Assembly (NCBI GenBank): GCA_947496555.1
Contig: CANMDH010000013.1
Coordinates: 1-64,000 of the forward strand
Direction of reading: 5' to 3'
Source of the DNA: an uncultured Aquimarina sp.
GTDB lineage: Bacteria; Bacteroidota; Bacteroidia; Flavobacteriales; Flavobacteriaceae
DNA: 64,000 nt
Of this stretch, positions 46,707 to 55,409 are shown one piece after another (positions within the stretch are counted from its first letter, which is position 1; each line of letters begins with the position of its first letter). A model generated the notes under the pieces. The model saw only the letters and a program-made list of their open reading frames with translations. It did no database searches and was not told the origin of the DNA. The translations under genes were made by a program, and so were the position numbers.

Positions 46707-47999
46707 CTATTTATTCATCAATTCTTCAATTTCTTCTGCTTCGATAGGAATGTTGGCCATAAGGTTAAAAGGCTCTCCTTTTTCTTGAATAATAACATCA
46801 TCTTCAAGTCGAATTCCAAAACCTTCATCGGGTATATAAATACCAGGCTCAACGGTAAATACCATATTGGCTTGCATGGGTTCTGCCAACAGACCATAAT
46901 CGTGAGTGTCTAATCCAATATGATGTGAAGTTCCGTGCATAAAGTATTTTTTGTAGGCGGGCCATTCAGGGTCTTCTTTTTGCACATCGGCTTTATCCAA
47001 AAGCCCAAGCCCAAGCAACTCTGAAGTCATAATTTTCCCAACTTCAACATGATAGTCTTCCCAAATTGCTCCAGGAATCAACATTTTGGTGGCTTTATTT
47101 TTTACTCGCAAGACAGCATTATACACATCTCTTTGGCGTTTGGTATATGTTCCAGATACTGGTATAGTACGAGTAAGGTCACTAGAATAATTAGCATATT
47201 CTGCAGCTACGTCCATAAGAAGTAGATCTCCTGCTTTACACTGTTGATTGTTCTCTATATAATGAAGTACATTAGCATTATTACCGCTTGCGATTATTGG
47301 GGTGTAGGCAAAACCTTTGGATCTGTTATTTATAAATTCGTGTAACAGTTCGGCTTCGATATTATATTCCCAAACACCTGGTTTCACAAAACCAAGGAGC
47401 CTGCGAAACCCTTTTTCGGTGATATTACAAGCAGTTTGCATCAAATCTACCTCAATATGGTCTTTTACAGAACGTAGTCGTTGTAAAATGGGATTGCTTT
47501 TGGCAACAGAATGGGCAGGGTATTTATTTTTCCACCACTTGGTAAAACGATCCTCACGGGTTTCAGTTTCTACGTTGGACCTGTAATGCTCATTTGTATT
47601 CACATATACGGTATCGCATTGAGTCATAATTTCAAAGAAAATCTTCTCCAGATCGTCCAACCAATAGACCGTTTTGATACCCGATACTTCCAATGCACGT
47701 TCTTTGGTTAGTTTTTCTCCTTCCCAAATGGCAATAAGCTCACTGGTTTCTTTTAAAAACAGGATTTCTTTATGCTTTTCGTTGGGTGCATCAGGAAAAA
47801 GAAGCAAAACACTCTCTTCCTGGTCAACCCCGCTTAGATAAAATATATCTCTATGTTGCTCAAACGGCATAGTACTATCTGCACTTATAGGATAGATGTC
47901 ATTACTATTAAAAACAGCAATGCTATTGGGGAGCATCTGTGCCGTAAAATTCTTTCGGTTTTTGATAAAGAGATTGCGATCTATTGGATGGTATTTCAT
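46707..47999 (-). CDS. pepP: Xaa-Pro aminopeptidase
   Basis: A 430-aa M24B metallopeptidase that removes N-terminal residues preceding proline. The ATG at 47999 (MKYHPIDRNLFIKNR) fits the family; the frame extends 12 codons further. Metal ligands are visible in LLMDVAAEYANYSSDLTRTIP (two Asp), MHGTSHHIGLDTHD (His), EPGIYIP (Glu) and GIRLEDDVII (Glu). Length is normal. Cytoplasmic. Confidence 0.95.
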   Translation of the reverse strand: MKYHPIDRNLFIKNRKNFTAQMLPNSIAVFNSNDIYPISADSTMPFEQHRDIFYLSGVDQEESVLLLFPDAPNEKHKEILFLKETSELIAIWEGEKLTKERALEVSGIKTVYWLDDLEKIFFEIMTQCDTVYVNTNEHYRSNVETETREDRFTKWWKNKYPAHSVAKSNPILQRLRSVKDHIEVDLMQTACNITEKGFRRLLGFVKPGVWEYNIEAELLHEFINNRSKGFAYTPIIASGNNANVLHYIENNQQCKAGDLLLMDVAAEYANYSSDLTRTIPVSGTYTKRQRDVYNAVLRVKNKATKMLIPGAIWEDYHVEVGKIMTSELLGLGLLDKADVQKEDPEWPAYKKYFMHGTSHHIGLDTHDYGLLAEPMQANMVFTVEPGIYIPDEGFGIRLEDDVIIQEKGEPFNLMANIPIEAEEIEELMNK

Positions 48000-48223
48000 T
48001 GTATGTGTTATTAGGTACTCATTATGGAATTCCAAAAATACTAAAGCGTACAGGATGTATTGTTAAACAATATCTAAAAATTTTGAGATTGCTTTAACAA
48101 TATCTACTTTCATCGGCTATTATTTATTTTAAAAAGATCAGATGGAATTCGCCATATTGAGAAAATGTAAAGATGTATATCTTCAACTCATGGCTCATTT
48201 CAGCCCACTAAATAACCGTCAAA

Positions 48224-51076
48224 ATGAAAACACAAACACTTGTTTTATTTTTCTTTATTGCTTCACTATCTCTTTTTTCTCAGCAACCCGCTACAACTTC
48301 TGAAGCTGTTATAAAAGGATTATCACAAAAACAGCAAATGGAAGCGTCATCGCTGGTAAAGAATGTTCCTTTTAAGAATATCGGTCCATCGGTAATGAGT
48401 GGGCGTGTGGTGGATGTAGATGTTAATCCAAATAATACGACAGAGTTTTATGTAGGATATGCATCGGGTGGATTGTGGTATACTGCAAATAATGGAACCA
48501 CGTTTGAACCGGTTTTGGATACTGCCGAAACCATTAATGTGGGAGATATTGCGGTTGATTGGAAAAACGGAACGATTTGGGTAGGTACAGGAGAAAATAA
48601 TTCATCAAGATCTTCATATGCGGGAATAGGAATTTTAAAATCCACAGATAAGGGAAAAACCTGGGAAAATGTTGGGTTGAAGGATTCGCATCACATTGGA
48701 AGAATTGTAATGAACCCTAATAATCCAGAGGAAGTAGTTGTGGGAGTGACCGGGCATTTATATTCTCCTAACCAAGAACGAGGCGTGTATAAGACTACAG
48801 ACGGAGGAAAAACATGGAACAAAACATTATTTGTAAACAATCAAACCGGGATTATAGACCTTGCTGTAGCGCCAAATAACTTTAATATGATGTATGCGGC
48901 TGCATGGGACAAAGATCGTAAAGCATGGAATTTTACAGGAAATGGGGTTGGATCGGGTATTTATAAAAGTACCGATGCAGGTACAACATGGAACAAAGTG
49001 TCATTAGAAAATAGCGGTTTCCCAACAGGAGAAGGAGTGGGGAGAATTGGATTGGCTGTTTTTGACGAAAACACATTGTATGCCGTTCATGACAATCAAT
49101 CTAGAAGAAAGAAAAGTGATCTTAAAAAAGGACAAGACAAACTAACCAAAGAAGACTTTAAAACGATGTCTGCTGAAGACTTCTTGAAGATAGATAATAA
49201 GAAATTAAATGTGTTTCTTAAAACCAACGGTTTTCAGGAAAAATATCGGGCAGATAACATAAAACAGTTGGTAAAAGGTGGTACGGTAGAACCAATCGAT
49301 CTTGCCAAATATCTGGAAGATGCCAACTCTATGTTATTTGACACACCAGTGATAGGAGCCGAAGTGTATCGAAGTGACGATGGCGGAAAAACATGGTCAA
49401 AAACACACGATGACTTTTTGGATGATATTTTTTATAGCTACGGATATTACTTTGCTCAAATTCAGGTAAACCCTAACCAAAAAGATCATATTTATATTAG
49501 TGGAGTGCCAATTTTGAAATCCAAAGACGGCGGTAAAACGTTCAAAAGTATTAGTGCAGAAAATGTGCATGCAGATCATCATGCGCTGTGGATCAATCCA
49601 AAAAACCCGAAGCATCTTGTAAATGGTAATGACGGAGGAGTAAATATCACCTACGATGATGGAGAAAACTGGATCAAGGCAAACCAACCTAATGTCGGAC
49701 AGTTTTATGCAATCAATGTGGATACCGAATCACCCTACAATGTTTATGGAGGATTACAGGATAACGGTGTTTGGGTAGGTGCCAATACCAGCAAAGAAGA
49801 CGCATCCTGGCATCAAAGTGGTCATTATCCATGGGAAAGTATTATGGGAGGTGACGGAATGCAGGTGCAAATCGATAATCGGGATAGTAATATCGTCTAT
49901 ACCGGATTTCAGTTTGGAAATTATTTTAGACTGAATAGAGTAGAAAATGAACAGAAATATATTCAGCCGAAACATGAATTAGGAGAATCCCCTTATCGTT
50001 TTAATTGGCAGACTCCAATATTGCTTTCGCCTCATAACCAGGATATCTTATATTTGGGTGGTAACAAATTGATGCGATCAATGAATCAAGGGGATGATTG
50101 GACCCCAATTTCTAAAGACCTAACCGCTGGAGGGAAAAAAGGAAATGTTGCTTATGGAACGCTTACGACCATTTCTGAATCTCCATCTCAGTTCGGGCTA
50201 ATCTATACGGGTAGTGATGATGGATTGGTGCATGTGACCAAAAATGCAGGAGGAAACTGGACCAAAATATCGGATTCTTTTCCGAAGGACTTATGGGTTT
50301 CTAGAGTGGTCGCATCCACGCACAAAAAAGAAAGGGTATATGTTGCCTTAAACGGGTATCGTTGGGACGATTTTAAACCCTATGTTTATGCAAGTGACAA
50401 TTATGGTGCAACTTGGGAAAATATAGGTCAAAACTTACCTACTTCACCAGTAAATGTGATCAAAGAAGACCCGCAGAATGAAAATGTTTTATACCTAGGA
50501 ACCGATAATGGTGCCTATGTGTCTTTAGACAAAGGAAAAACATGGAATGCATTTTCTAAAGGCTTGCCTAACGTGGCAGTACATGATATGGTGTTGCAAG
50601 AAGAAGCTAATGATTTATTAGTAGGAACCCATGGTAGAAGCATCTATAAAACTAATGTAGAAGCGATACAATTGCTGGATGATAACATCATAAACAAAGC
50701 GCTGTATGTTTTTGAAGTTCCCACGATCAAATGGTCAGAAAGATGGGGAGTAGCATGGAGTAAATGGTTTGATCCTTATACACCGTCCTCAGCTATAAAA
50801 TTTTATACGACCAATCCAGGAGAATATACGGTACAAATCACTGATGAAGGCGGAAAAGTGCTTCAGGAGTTTTCTACTAAAGCAGATAAAGGTCTTAACT
50901 ATACAGAATATGATCTTACCATAACCGAAAAAGGAAAAGAGATATTGGAAAAGGAGTTTGAAGATGAAGAAATTTCAAAAAGAAAAAATGGAAACTATTA
51001 TCTTCCTGTTGGGAAGTATTATGCTAAGATTTCTAATAAAGAATCAAGTGAGAAAATTTTGTTTGAGGTGAAATAA
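48224..51076 (+). CDS. Large exported BNR/sortilin-like beta-propeller protein
   Basis: A 950-aa exported protein with signal peptide MKTQTLVLFFFIASLSLFSQ. Many BNR/sortilin-type repeats are visible (STDKGKTWENV, TTDGGKTWNK, STDAGTTWNK, SDDGGKTWSK, SKDGGKTFKS, SLDKGKTWNAF), forming one or two beta-propellers as in glycoside hydrolase- and VPS10-like proteins. There is an insert of about 90 residues (KSDLKKGQDKLTKEDFKTM...) and a C-terminal beta domain. No catalytic site can be assigned; it may bind or cleave glycans. Confidence 0.85.
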   Translation: MKTQTLVLFFFIASLSLFSQQPATTSEAVIKGLSQKQQMEASSLVKNVPFKNIGPSVMSGRVVDVDVNPNNTTEFYVGYASGGLWYTANNGTTFEPVLDTAETINVGDIAVDWKNGTIWVGTGENNSSRSSYAGIGILKSTDKGKTWENVGLKDSHHIGRIVMNPNNPEEVVVGVTGHLYSPNQERGVYKTTDGGKTWNKTLFVNNQTGIIDLAVAPNNFNMMYAAAWDKDRKAWNFTGNGVGSGIYKSTDAGTTWNKVSLENSGFPTGEGVGRIGLAVFDENTLYAVHDNQSRRKKSDLKKGQDKLTKEDFKTMSAEDFLKIDNKKLNVFLKTNGFQEKYRADNIKQLVKGGTVEPIDLAKYLEDANSMLFDTPVIGAEVYRSDDGGKTWSKTHDDFLDDIFYSYGYYFAQIQVNPNQKDHIYISGVPILKSKDGGKTFKSISAENVHADHHALWINPKNPKHLVNGNDGGVNITYDDGENWIKANQPNVGQFYAINVDTESPYNVYGGLQDNGVWVGANTSKEDASWHQSGHYPWESIMGGDGMQVQIDNRDSNIVYTGFQFGNYFRLNRVENEQKYIQPKHELGESPYRFNWQTPILLSPHNQDILYLGGNKLMRSMNQGDDWTPISKDLTAGGKKGNVAYGTLTTISESPSQFGLIYTGSDDGLVHVTKNAGGNWTKISDSFPKDLWVSRVVASTHKKERVYVALNGYRWDDFKPYVYASDNYGATWENIGQNLPTSPVNVIKEDPQNENVLYLGTDNGAYVSLDKGKTWNAFSKGLPNVAVHDMVLQEEANDLLVGTHGRSIYKTNVEAIQLLDDNIINKALYVFEVPTIKWSERWGVAWSKWFDPYTPSSAIKFYTTNPGEYTVQITDEGGKVLQEFSTKADKGLNYTEYDLTITEKGKEILEKEFEDEEISKRKNGNYYLPVGKYYAKISNKESSEKILFEVK

Positions 51077-51103
51077 CTTTCACAATTAGAAAGATTTCAA
51101 AAC

Positions 51104-51138
51104 AAAAAACCTTCAGTAATTACACTGAAGGTTTTTTT
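51104..51138. terminator. Bidirectional terminator
   Basis: ACCTTCAGT (51109-51117) pairs with ACTGAAGGT (51124-51132), with A-run and T-run flanks. It serves the BNR gene and the convergent small peptide gene. Confidence 0.85.
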
Positions 51139-51156
51139 GATTCTTTTTTAATAAGA

Positions 51157-51375
51157 TTACAATGCAATAACTGTTGGTCCCGAAGGATCGGTACACCCTT
51201 CAGCATTTGTATGACATTGGTTATTGTGAGTGTATATAATCATGTATATAACTTCTGTACAATTAGGTTCTCTACTTTTTCCATTATTATATCCCGCTCT
51301 GATAGCTGATAGATTGTCTAACTTTGCAATACTAAGTTTTTTAAAACTTAATTTTTTCCCCCCTTCTTTTCTCAT
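51157..51375 (-). CDS. Class I lanthipeptide-like precursor peptide
   Basis: A 72-aa peptide. Its leader KKLSFKKLSIAKLDNLSAIRAG matches the KKLxLKKxTIAxL pattern of Bacteroidota class I lanthipeptide precursors. The core carries three Cys (NCTEV, QCHTN, GCTDP) and several Ser/Thr, ending in SGPTVIAL. No LanB, LanC or exporter gene is nearby, so modification enzymes would have to be encoded elsewhere, or the peptide is orphaned. A perfect -7 element TATTTTTG (minus strand, 51429-51436) and a dyad at 51465 precede it. Confidence 0.7.
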   Translation of the reverse strand: MRKEGGKKLSFKKLSIAKLDNLSAIRAGYNNGKSREPNCTEVIYMIIYTHNNQCHTNAEGCTDPSGPTVIAL

Positions 51376-51464
51376 GATTGTTGATTTTTTAAAATTACTT
51401 TATCCATTTCCCAATGATAAATATAAAGCAAAAATAAATGAAGGCACTGTAAGTGAGGTAGTTA

Positions 51465-51493
51465 TTTGTCGAAATTCCCAGAATTTCGATAAA
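51465..51493 (-). promoter_or_regulatory. Dyad B, copy 1, before the lanthipeptide-like gene
   Basis: The nine-base arms TCGAAATTC (51469-51477) and GAATTTCGA (51481-51489) are perfect complements, with further matches outward. The same GAAATTC-yCA-GAATTTC core recurs at 53346. Distance to TATTTTTG (51429-51436) is 28 bases from the outer edge. Confidence 0.5.
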
Positions 51494-51494
51494 A

Positions 51495-53219
51495 TTAAGC
51501 AGTGTCAATGGTGCTTAATTTTTTAATAAAGTATGAAGTTTTAATTCCTGTAGACTTTTTGAAGGCAGATGAAAAAGACTCTGCAGTATTAAAGCCCATT
51601 TCTTCGGCAATTCCTTGTATCGTATAGTTTTTTAGAGTCTTGTCGGTTTTAAGCCGATTTACTGCATACGTGATTCTAAGATCATTAATGTAGTTGGCAA
51701 AGTTTTTCTGTTTATGATGATTAACAACTCTAGAAAGATATTTTGTATTCGTTTTTATGTCCTTAGCCAGCGATGTAGTTGTAATATTTTTTTTCAGGAA
51801 TTGGTTTTTTTCCTCGAATAAGGAAAGTTTATGTAAGATTTCTTCAACAACATCCGGTGGTACTGCAATGTCACCCTTAGATTTTTGTTTAGGAGTCTCA
51901 GAAATATTCTTTTGGCGTATAAGTAGCTCGAATTTTTCCTGATACACTTTTCGTTTTTTGTACTGCCAATATAGAAATACTGTAATTGCAACAGTAATGA
52001 ACAGAAGAAGAAGGGCAATTAAGTTAAGATTTTTATTGTTTCCTTTGAGCTCGTTAATGAGTTTTTCCTTTTCTTTCAGTAATAAAGGGGTATCAAATTC
52101 TTTAAACAGTTTTTCAGAAACAAAAGAAGCTTCGCGATTTACGATACTATCAAAACGAAGCAACTTGTTGATGTATACGAGCTGTGTTTCCTTTTTTCCC
52201 TGGGCCTTGGAAAAATTGATGATATGTTCATATCCTTCTCTGACCTCTAACGGAGTAATGGTTTCATTTTGAAGGATGGAATCTAATGTAATAAAGTGTT
52301 TTTGAGCAATCACTGCATTGTCTTGCAAAAGTTTTAGTTTTCCTAAATAAAACTCTCCAAGGATATAGGCCTTTTTATTTTCTGCGCTATTTTTATTGAG
52401 TAGTTCTAGCCCTTTAAGGATACTATCTTGAGCCGCTTCATACTTTTTTTTAAAGAACAAATTAATACCTTCATTCACAATTATCTTACCATAAAACCTA
52501 TTATAGTCGTATTCAGATTTAGATGATTTCTTAATCGCATTATGATTTGCAATTGATGCTGAATCCAATAGATTATTGTAACGATACGATTCGGCTAGCT
52601 CAATAGACGATTTCACATATCGAGTAATATTTATAGGATTTTTTTGGCTGTTGTGAATGAAGTTCTCTCTAAAAAGAGGTAAGGCTTCTTCATGTTTCCC
52701 AATTTCTGTTTTGATAAGGGCGATGTTGTGCTTGGTGATATAAACATATTCGATATGATTCATTTTTTCTGCAAGAGGAAGCGCTTTTAAATAGCTATCC
52801 AATGCCAGGGTATAATCTCCTTTATTTAAATAATAAACTCCTTTAAACGAATAAGCTTCTATTGGATATGTTTTATCACCCAGTCCTTTACTTAACTCTA
52901 TAGAACGATTAAGTAGTTTTATTTTTTCTGTTTCTGTTTCAGAATAATAAGATAACAGGCAATATGCCTGTGCCATTTTAATTTGATTATTCTCTTGCTT
53001 GGCTTTTTTAAGATAGGTGTATAAATACGTTTTAGAAGTCAAGGTGTCTGGCCAGGTCTTGATATAATCTTTGTACAACTCATCAAAACTCAGTTTTTGC
53101 AAAGAATCCGGAATTTTAAAAGTGTCTACTAAATTTTGAGCACGGACATTGTAAATACCAATTATTAAAGACATCAATATTACATGGGTAATAAGAAGAT
53201 ATGTTTTTTTAAGTTTCAA
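51495..53219 (-). CDS. TPR-transmembrane-AraC regulator (B)
   Basis: A 574-aa regulator of the same design as that at 44997: signal peptide (from a TTG start at 53219; the next ATG would cut the signal), TPR region (AYSFKGVYYLNKGDYTLALDSYLKALPLAEKMN), transmembrane segment near 398-420 (LIALLLLFITVAITVFLYW) and C-terminal AraC domain (TTTSLAKDIKTNTKYLSRVVNHH ... MGFNTAESFSSAFKKSTGI). It lies between two B dyads, one before the lanthipeptide-like gene, which makes that peptide its likely target. Confidence 0.87.
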   Translation of the reverse strand: MKLKKTYLLITHVILMSLIIGIYNVRAQNLVDTFKIPDSLQKLSFDELYKDYIKTWPDTLTSKTYLYTYLKKAKQENNQIKMAQAYCLLSYYSETETEKIKLLNRSIELSKGLGDKTYPIEAYSFKGVYYLNKGDYTLALDSYLKALPLAEKMNHIEYVYITKHNIALIKTEIGKHEEALPLFRENFIHNSQKNPINITRYVKSSIELAESYRYNNLLDSASIANHNAIKKSSKSEYDYNRFYGKIIVNEGINLFFKKKYEAAQDSILKGLELLNKNSAENKKAYILGEFYLGKLKLLQDNAVIAQKHFITLDSILQNETITPLEVREGYEHIINFSKAQGKKETQLVYINKLLRFDSIVNREASFVSEKLFKEFDTPLLLKEKEKLINELKGNNKNLNLIALLLLFITVAITVFLYWQYKKRKVYQEKFELLIRQKNISETPKQKSKGDIAVPPDVVEEILHKLSLFEEKNQFLKKNITTTSLAKDIKTNTKYLSRVVNHHKQKNFANYINDLRITYAVNRLKTDKTLKNYTIQGIAEEMGFNTAESFSSAFKKSTGIKTSYFIKKLSTIDTA

Positions 53220-53343
53220 CGAAAGTTCTGTTAGTAAGCCCAGTTTTATGTGTATAAAGATACTATTTTCTGTATTTTCTGATAGCTCTTCATTTTTTAA
53301 CTTAATTATCTAATAATCAAATATTTAAAATCTTTTTTTAATT

Positions 53344-53364
53344 TGGAAATTCTCAGAATTTCGA
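53344..53364 (+). promoter_or_regulatory. Dyad B, copy 2, between two regulator genes
   Basis: GAAATTC-TCA-GAATTTC (53346-53362). It lies between the divergent regulators B and C. A -7 element TATATTTG (53399-53406) for the GAF-AraC gene is 36 bases downstream; AATATTTG (minus strand, 53318-53325) faces regulator B. Confidence 0.45.
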
Positions 53365-53427
53365 GAGATTCGATTTGTTTGGAAGAGGGTTTGGCTTCTA
53401 TATTTGACATGGACAAAAAAATTAATC

Positions 53428-54366
53428 ATGTTACCTGTCAATAAAAATAAAATAGTACATTTTCACCCTTTGGGTTATGATTTTGCTTTTTTTGAAAGCG
53501 ATGAGGTAGTTCAACATGCCACCAGAGAAACGATATCGGTACTTACTTATTTTGCGACTTCATTATTTGAGAAAAATAGGATTGAAGACGTGTTATGGGA
53601 TATTGTAGAAAATTGCATTGCACAACTTCAGCTTGAAGATTGCGTGATTTATATGATCGATAAAGGAGGAAAATTTTTAATTCAGAAAGCGGCTTTTGGG
53701 GGTAAGAATAATGGAAAAAGAAAAGTAATAAGCCCTGTCAAAATCAAAATAGGTAAAGGTATTGTAGGTAGGGTTGCCAAAAATGGGAAATATGAATGCA
53801 TTTCTGATCTTACTAAAGATCCAGCATATATTGTTGACGATGAATCCCGAATGTCAGAATTAGCAGTTCCTATTCTTGTTAATGATACTGTAGTGGGCGT
53901 CCTTGATTCTGAACATTCTAAAAAAGATTTTTTTACTAAAAATCATGTATTTCTATTCAAGCTTGTAGCTCGGTTATTGAGCAAAAAACTAGATCAGATA
54001 TATAGGAAAGCACCCTCTACTATTACCAAAGACAATGTATATTTCAAAGAGCTCGATTTCTTGATGAAAGAAGCCAAAATGTATCGAGATCCAAATCTGG
54101 GATTGGACATTATGGCCAAAAGACTTAAGATTAGTGGTAATTATTTGTCACAGTTAGTTAATAAGATTGGTGGTTATAATTTTGCTGATTATGTGAATCG
54201 TTTTAGAATAGAGGATGCAAAATCTAAACTAAGAAATCCGAACTTTGTTCATTATACTATTATTTCTATTGCCTTAGAATCAGGATTTAATTCAAAATCT
54301 ACTTTTTACAGCGCTTTTAAGAAGCTTACGGGCATTTCTCCGAAAGAATATAGAGTATCTGCTTAA
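53428..54366 (+). CDS. GAF-AraC transcriptional regulator (C)
   Basis: A 312-aa cytoplasmic regulator. The ATG at 53428 (MLPVNKNKIVHF) is preferred to a TTG at 53404. Residues about 45-175 form a GAF sensor (CVIYMIDKGGKFLIQKAAFG, GKGIVGRVAKNGKYECISDLTKDPAYI, MSELAVPILVNDTVVGVLDSEHS), and the last 105 an AraC-type DNA-binding domain (MAKRLKISGNYLSQLVNKIGG ... LESGFNSKSTFYSAFKKLTGISPKEY). A small ligand probably binds the GAF domain. Family C dyads begin six bases past its stop codon and recur downstream, so it is their likely binder. Confidence 0.88.
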   Translation: MLPVNKNKIVHFHPLGYDFAFFESDEVVQHATRETISVLTYFATSLFEKNRIEDVLWDIVENCIAQLQLEDCVIYMIDKGGKFLIQKAAFGGKNNGKRKVISPVKIKIGKGIVGRVAKNGKYECISDLTKDPAYIVDDESRMSELAVPILVNDTVVGVLDSEHSKKDFFTKNHVFLFKLVARLLSKKLDQIYRKAPSTITKDNVYFKELDFLMKEAKMYRDPNLGLDIMAKRLKISGNYLSQLVNKIGGYNFADYVNRFRIEDAKSKLRNPNFVHYTIISIALESGFNSKSTFYSAFKKLTGISPKEYRVSA

Positions 54367-54371
54367 ACATG

Positions 54372-54402
54372 TCCGAATTCTTTGAAATTCAAGATTTCCG
54401 GA
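54372..54402 (+). promoter_or_regulatory. 31-bp dyad, family C, before a candidate small RNA
   Basis: TCCGAA-TTC-TTTGAA-A-TTCAAG-ATT-TCCGGA with flanking CATG/CATG. Exactly 22 bases downstream is TATCTTTA (54425-54432), one off TANNTTTG. No gene follows before the terminator at 54532. Confidence 0.6.
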
Positions 54403-54436
54403 CATGCTCTATCGTATTCACAACTATCTTTATTCT

Positions 54437-54577
54437 CATTACTATTCGTTTGATTCGCAGGGAAAGAATATTACAATAAAACTATAGCAATGTATTGATT
54501 AGTTTTTTTGTCCAATTGCTTTTCATTACGGGGATCCTCATTGACTAACCTAAACAAAGTGATGAGGGTCCTTTTTT
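54437..54577 (+). ncRNA. Candidate small RNA of the family C regulon
   Basis: A predicted transcript of about 140 bases runs from the dyad-linked -7-like element at 54425-54432 to the strong terminator at 54532-54577. ATG-initiated frames inside it are only a few codons long. The 5' boundary is inferred from the promoter geometry, not seen. A degenerate remnant of a third lipoprotein gene promoter is the alternative. Confidence 0.4.
54532..54577 (+). terminator. Terminator without an upstream coding gene
   Basis: GGATCCTCAT (54532-54541) pairs with ATGAGGGTCC (54562-54571, one G-T pair), followed by six T. It could end the GAF-AraC transcript or the candidate small RNA. Confidence 0.8.
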
Positions 54578-54611
54578 GGTCTCCAAAAACAGGAAAAACC
54601 CCTTAAATACG

Positions 54612-54642
54612 TCCGAATTCTTTGAAATTCAAACTTTTCGGA
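54612..54642 (+). promoter_or_regulatory. 31-bp dyad, family C, of the first collagen-stalk lipoprotein gene
   Basis: TCCGAA-TTC-TTTGAA-A-TTCAAA-CTT-TTCGGA. Exactly 22 bases downstream is a perfect -7 element TAGGTTTG (54665-54672). No TTG -33 element is present, which suggests dependence on an activator bound to the dyad. Confidence 0.75.
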
Positions 54643-54702
54643 TATTCCAAATTCTCATCCTTATTAGGTTTGTGTCATTAACTTTTTAAAAACAATATTA
54701 AA

Positions 54703-55281
54703 ATGAAAGCAATAACAAATTTAGTAAGGCTTACCACAGTAGTAATGCTATCAGCACTTATTTTTTCATGTTCTGATGGAGAAGACGGAGCCATCGGGCC
54801 TCAGGGCCCACAAGGAGAACAAGGCCCTCAAGGAGATCAAGGACCACAGGGTGATCAGGGTGATCCTGGGACCGCAAATGTGATTTATTCAGAGTGGACC
54901 CCAGCAAATTATGTACTTAATGGTGCACAGGAAACCAATCTAATGGGATTAGAAGTCCTTAATGGATCAGAATTTAATGCAGACACCGATGTAGTAATTG
55001 TTTATGGGCGTAGAGATAGTGATAGCGATAATGATGGCATCTATCAACTACCGTATCTTCTATCTTCACAAAATGAGTATTATACATTTTGGTTAGGTGA
55101 AGTAACAGGCGGAATAGGGCTGCAAGTAAGAGTAAGTACGACAGACGGAGGAACTAACCTATTCACTTTTTTCCAAGATTATAGGTATGTGATTATTCCA
55201 GGAGGAGTTGCCAAATCATCACAGGATTATAAAAATATGTCCTACAATGAAATTATGACATTATTTAATATCCCAAAATAA
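54703..55281 (+). CDS. Collagen-stalk lipoprotein (copy 1)
   Basis: A 192-aa lipoprotein: signal peptide, lipobox IFSC, then SDGEDGAIGPQGPQGEQG and further Gly-x-x repeats (about residues 24-55), then a beta-rich C-terminal domain (NVIYSEWTPANYV, DTDVVIVYGRRDS, YQLPYLLS, FRYVIIPGG) ending in SSQDYKNMSYNEIMTLFNIPK. A paralogue is at 56165. The stalk start is also shared with the solenoid lipoproteins at 38.9-44.5 kb. Probably a surface-exposed protein on a collagen-like spacer. Confidence 0.85.
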   Translation: MKAITNLVRLTTVVMLSALIFSCSDGEDGAIGPQGPQGEQGPQGDQGPQGDQGDPGTANVIYSEWTPANYVLNGAQETNLMGLEVLNGSEFNADTDVVIVYGRRDSDSDNDGIYQLPYLLSSQNEYYTFWLGEVTGGIGLQVRVSTTDGGTNLFTFFQDYRYVIIPGGVAKSSQDYKNMSYNEIMTLFNIPK

Positions 55282-55321
55282 ATGGATATCAACCATTTTG
55301 TCGAATTAGTGATTTGATGAG

Positions 55322-55370
55322 CCTCTTCAATAGGTTGCCATGTTGGCAAGCCGAAGAGGTTTTTCTTTTT
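55322..55370 (+). terminator. Terminator of the first collagen-stalk gene
   Basis: Outer arms CCTCTTC (55322-55328) and GAAGAGG (55353-55359) enclose an inner TTGCCA/TGGCAA stem; a T-rich run follows. Confidence 0.8.
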
Positions 55371-55409
55371 ACCAATAAATTAAATAAGATCAAAATACAT
55401 AAAGAACTT

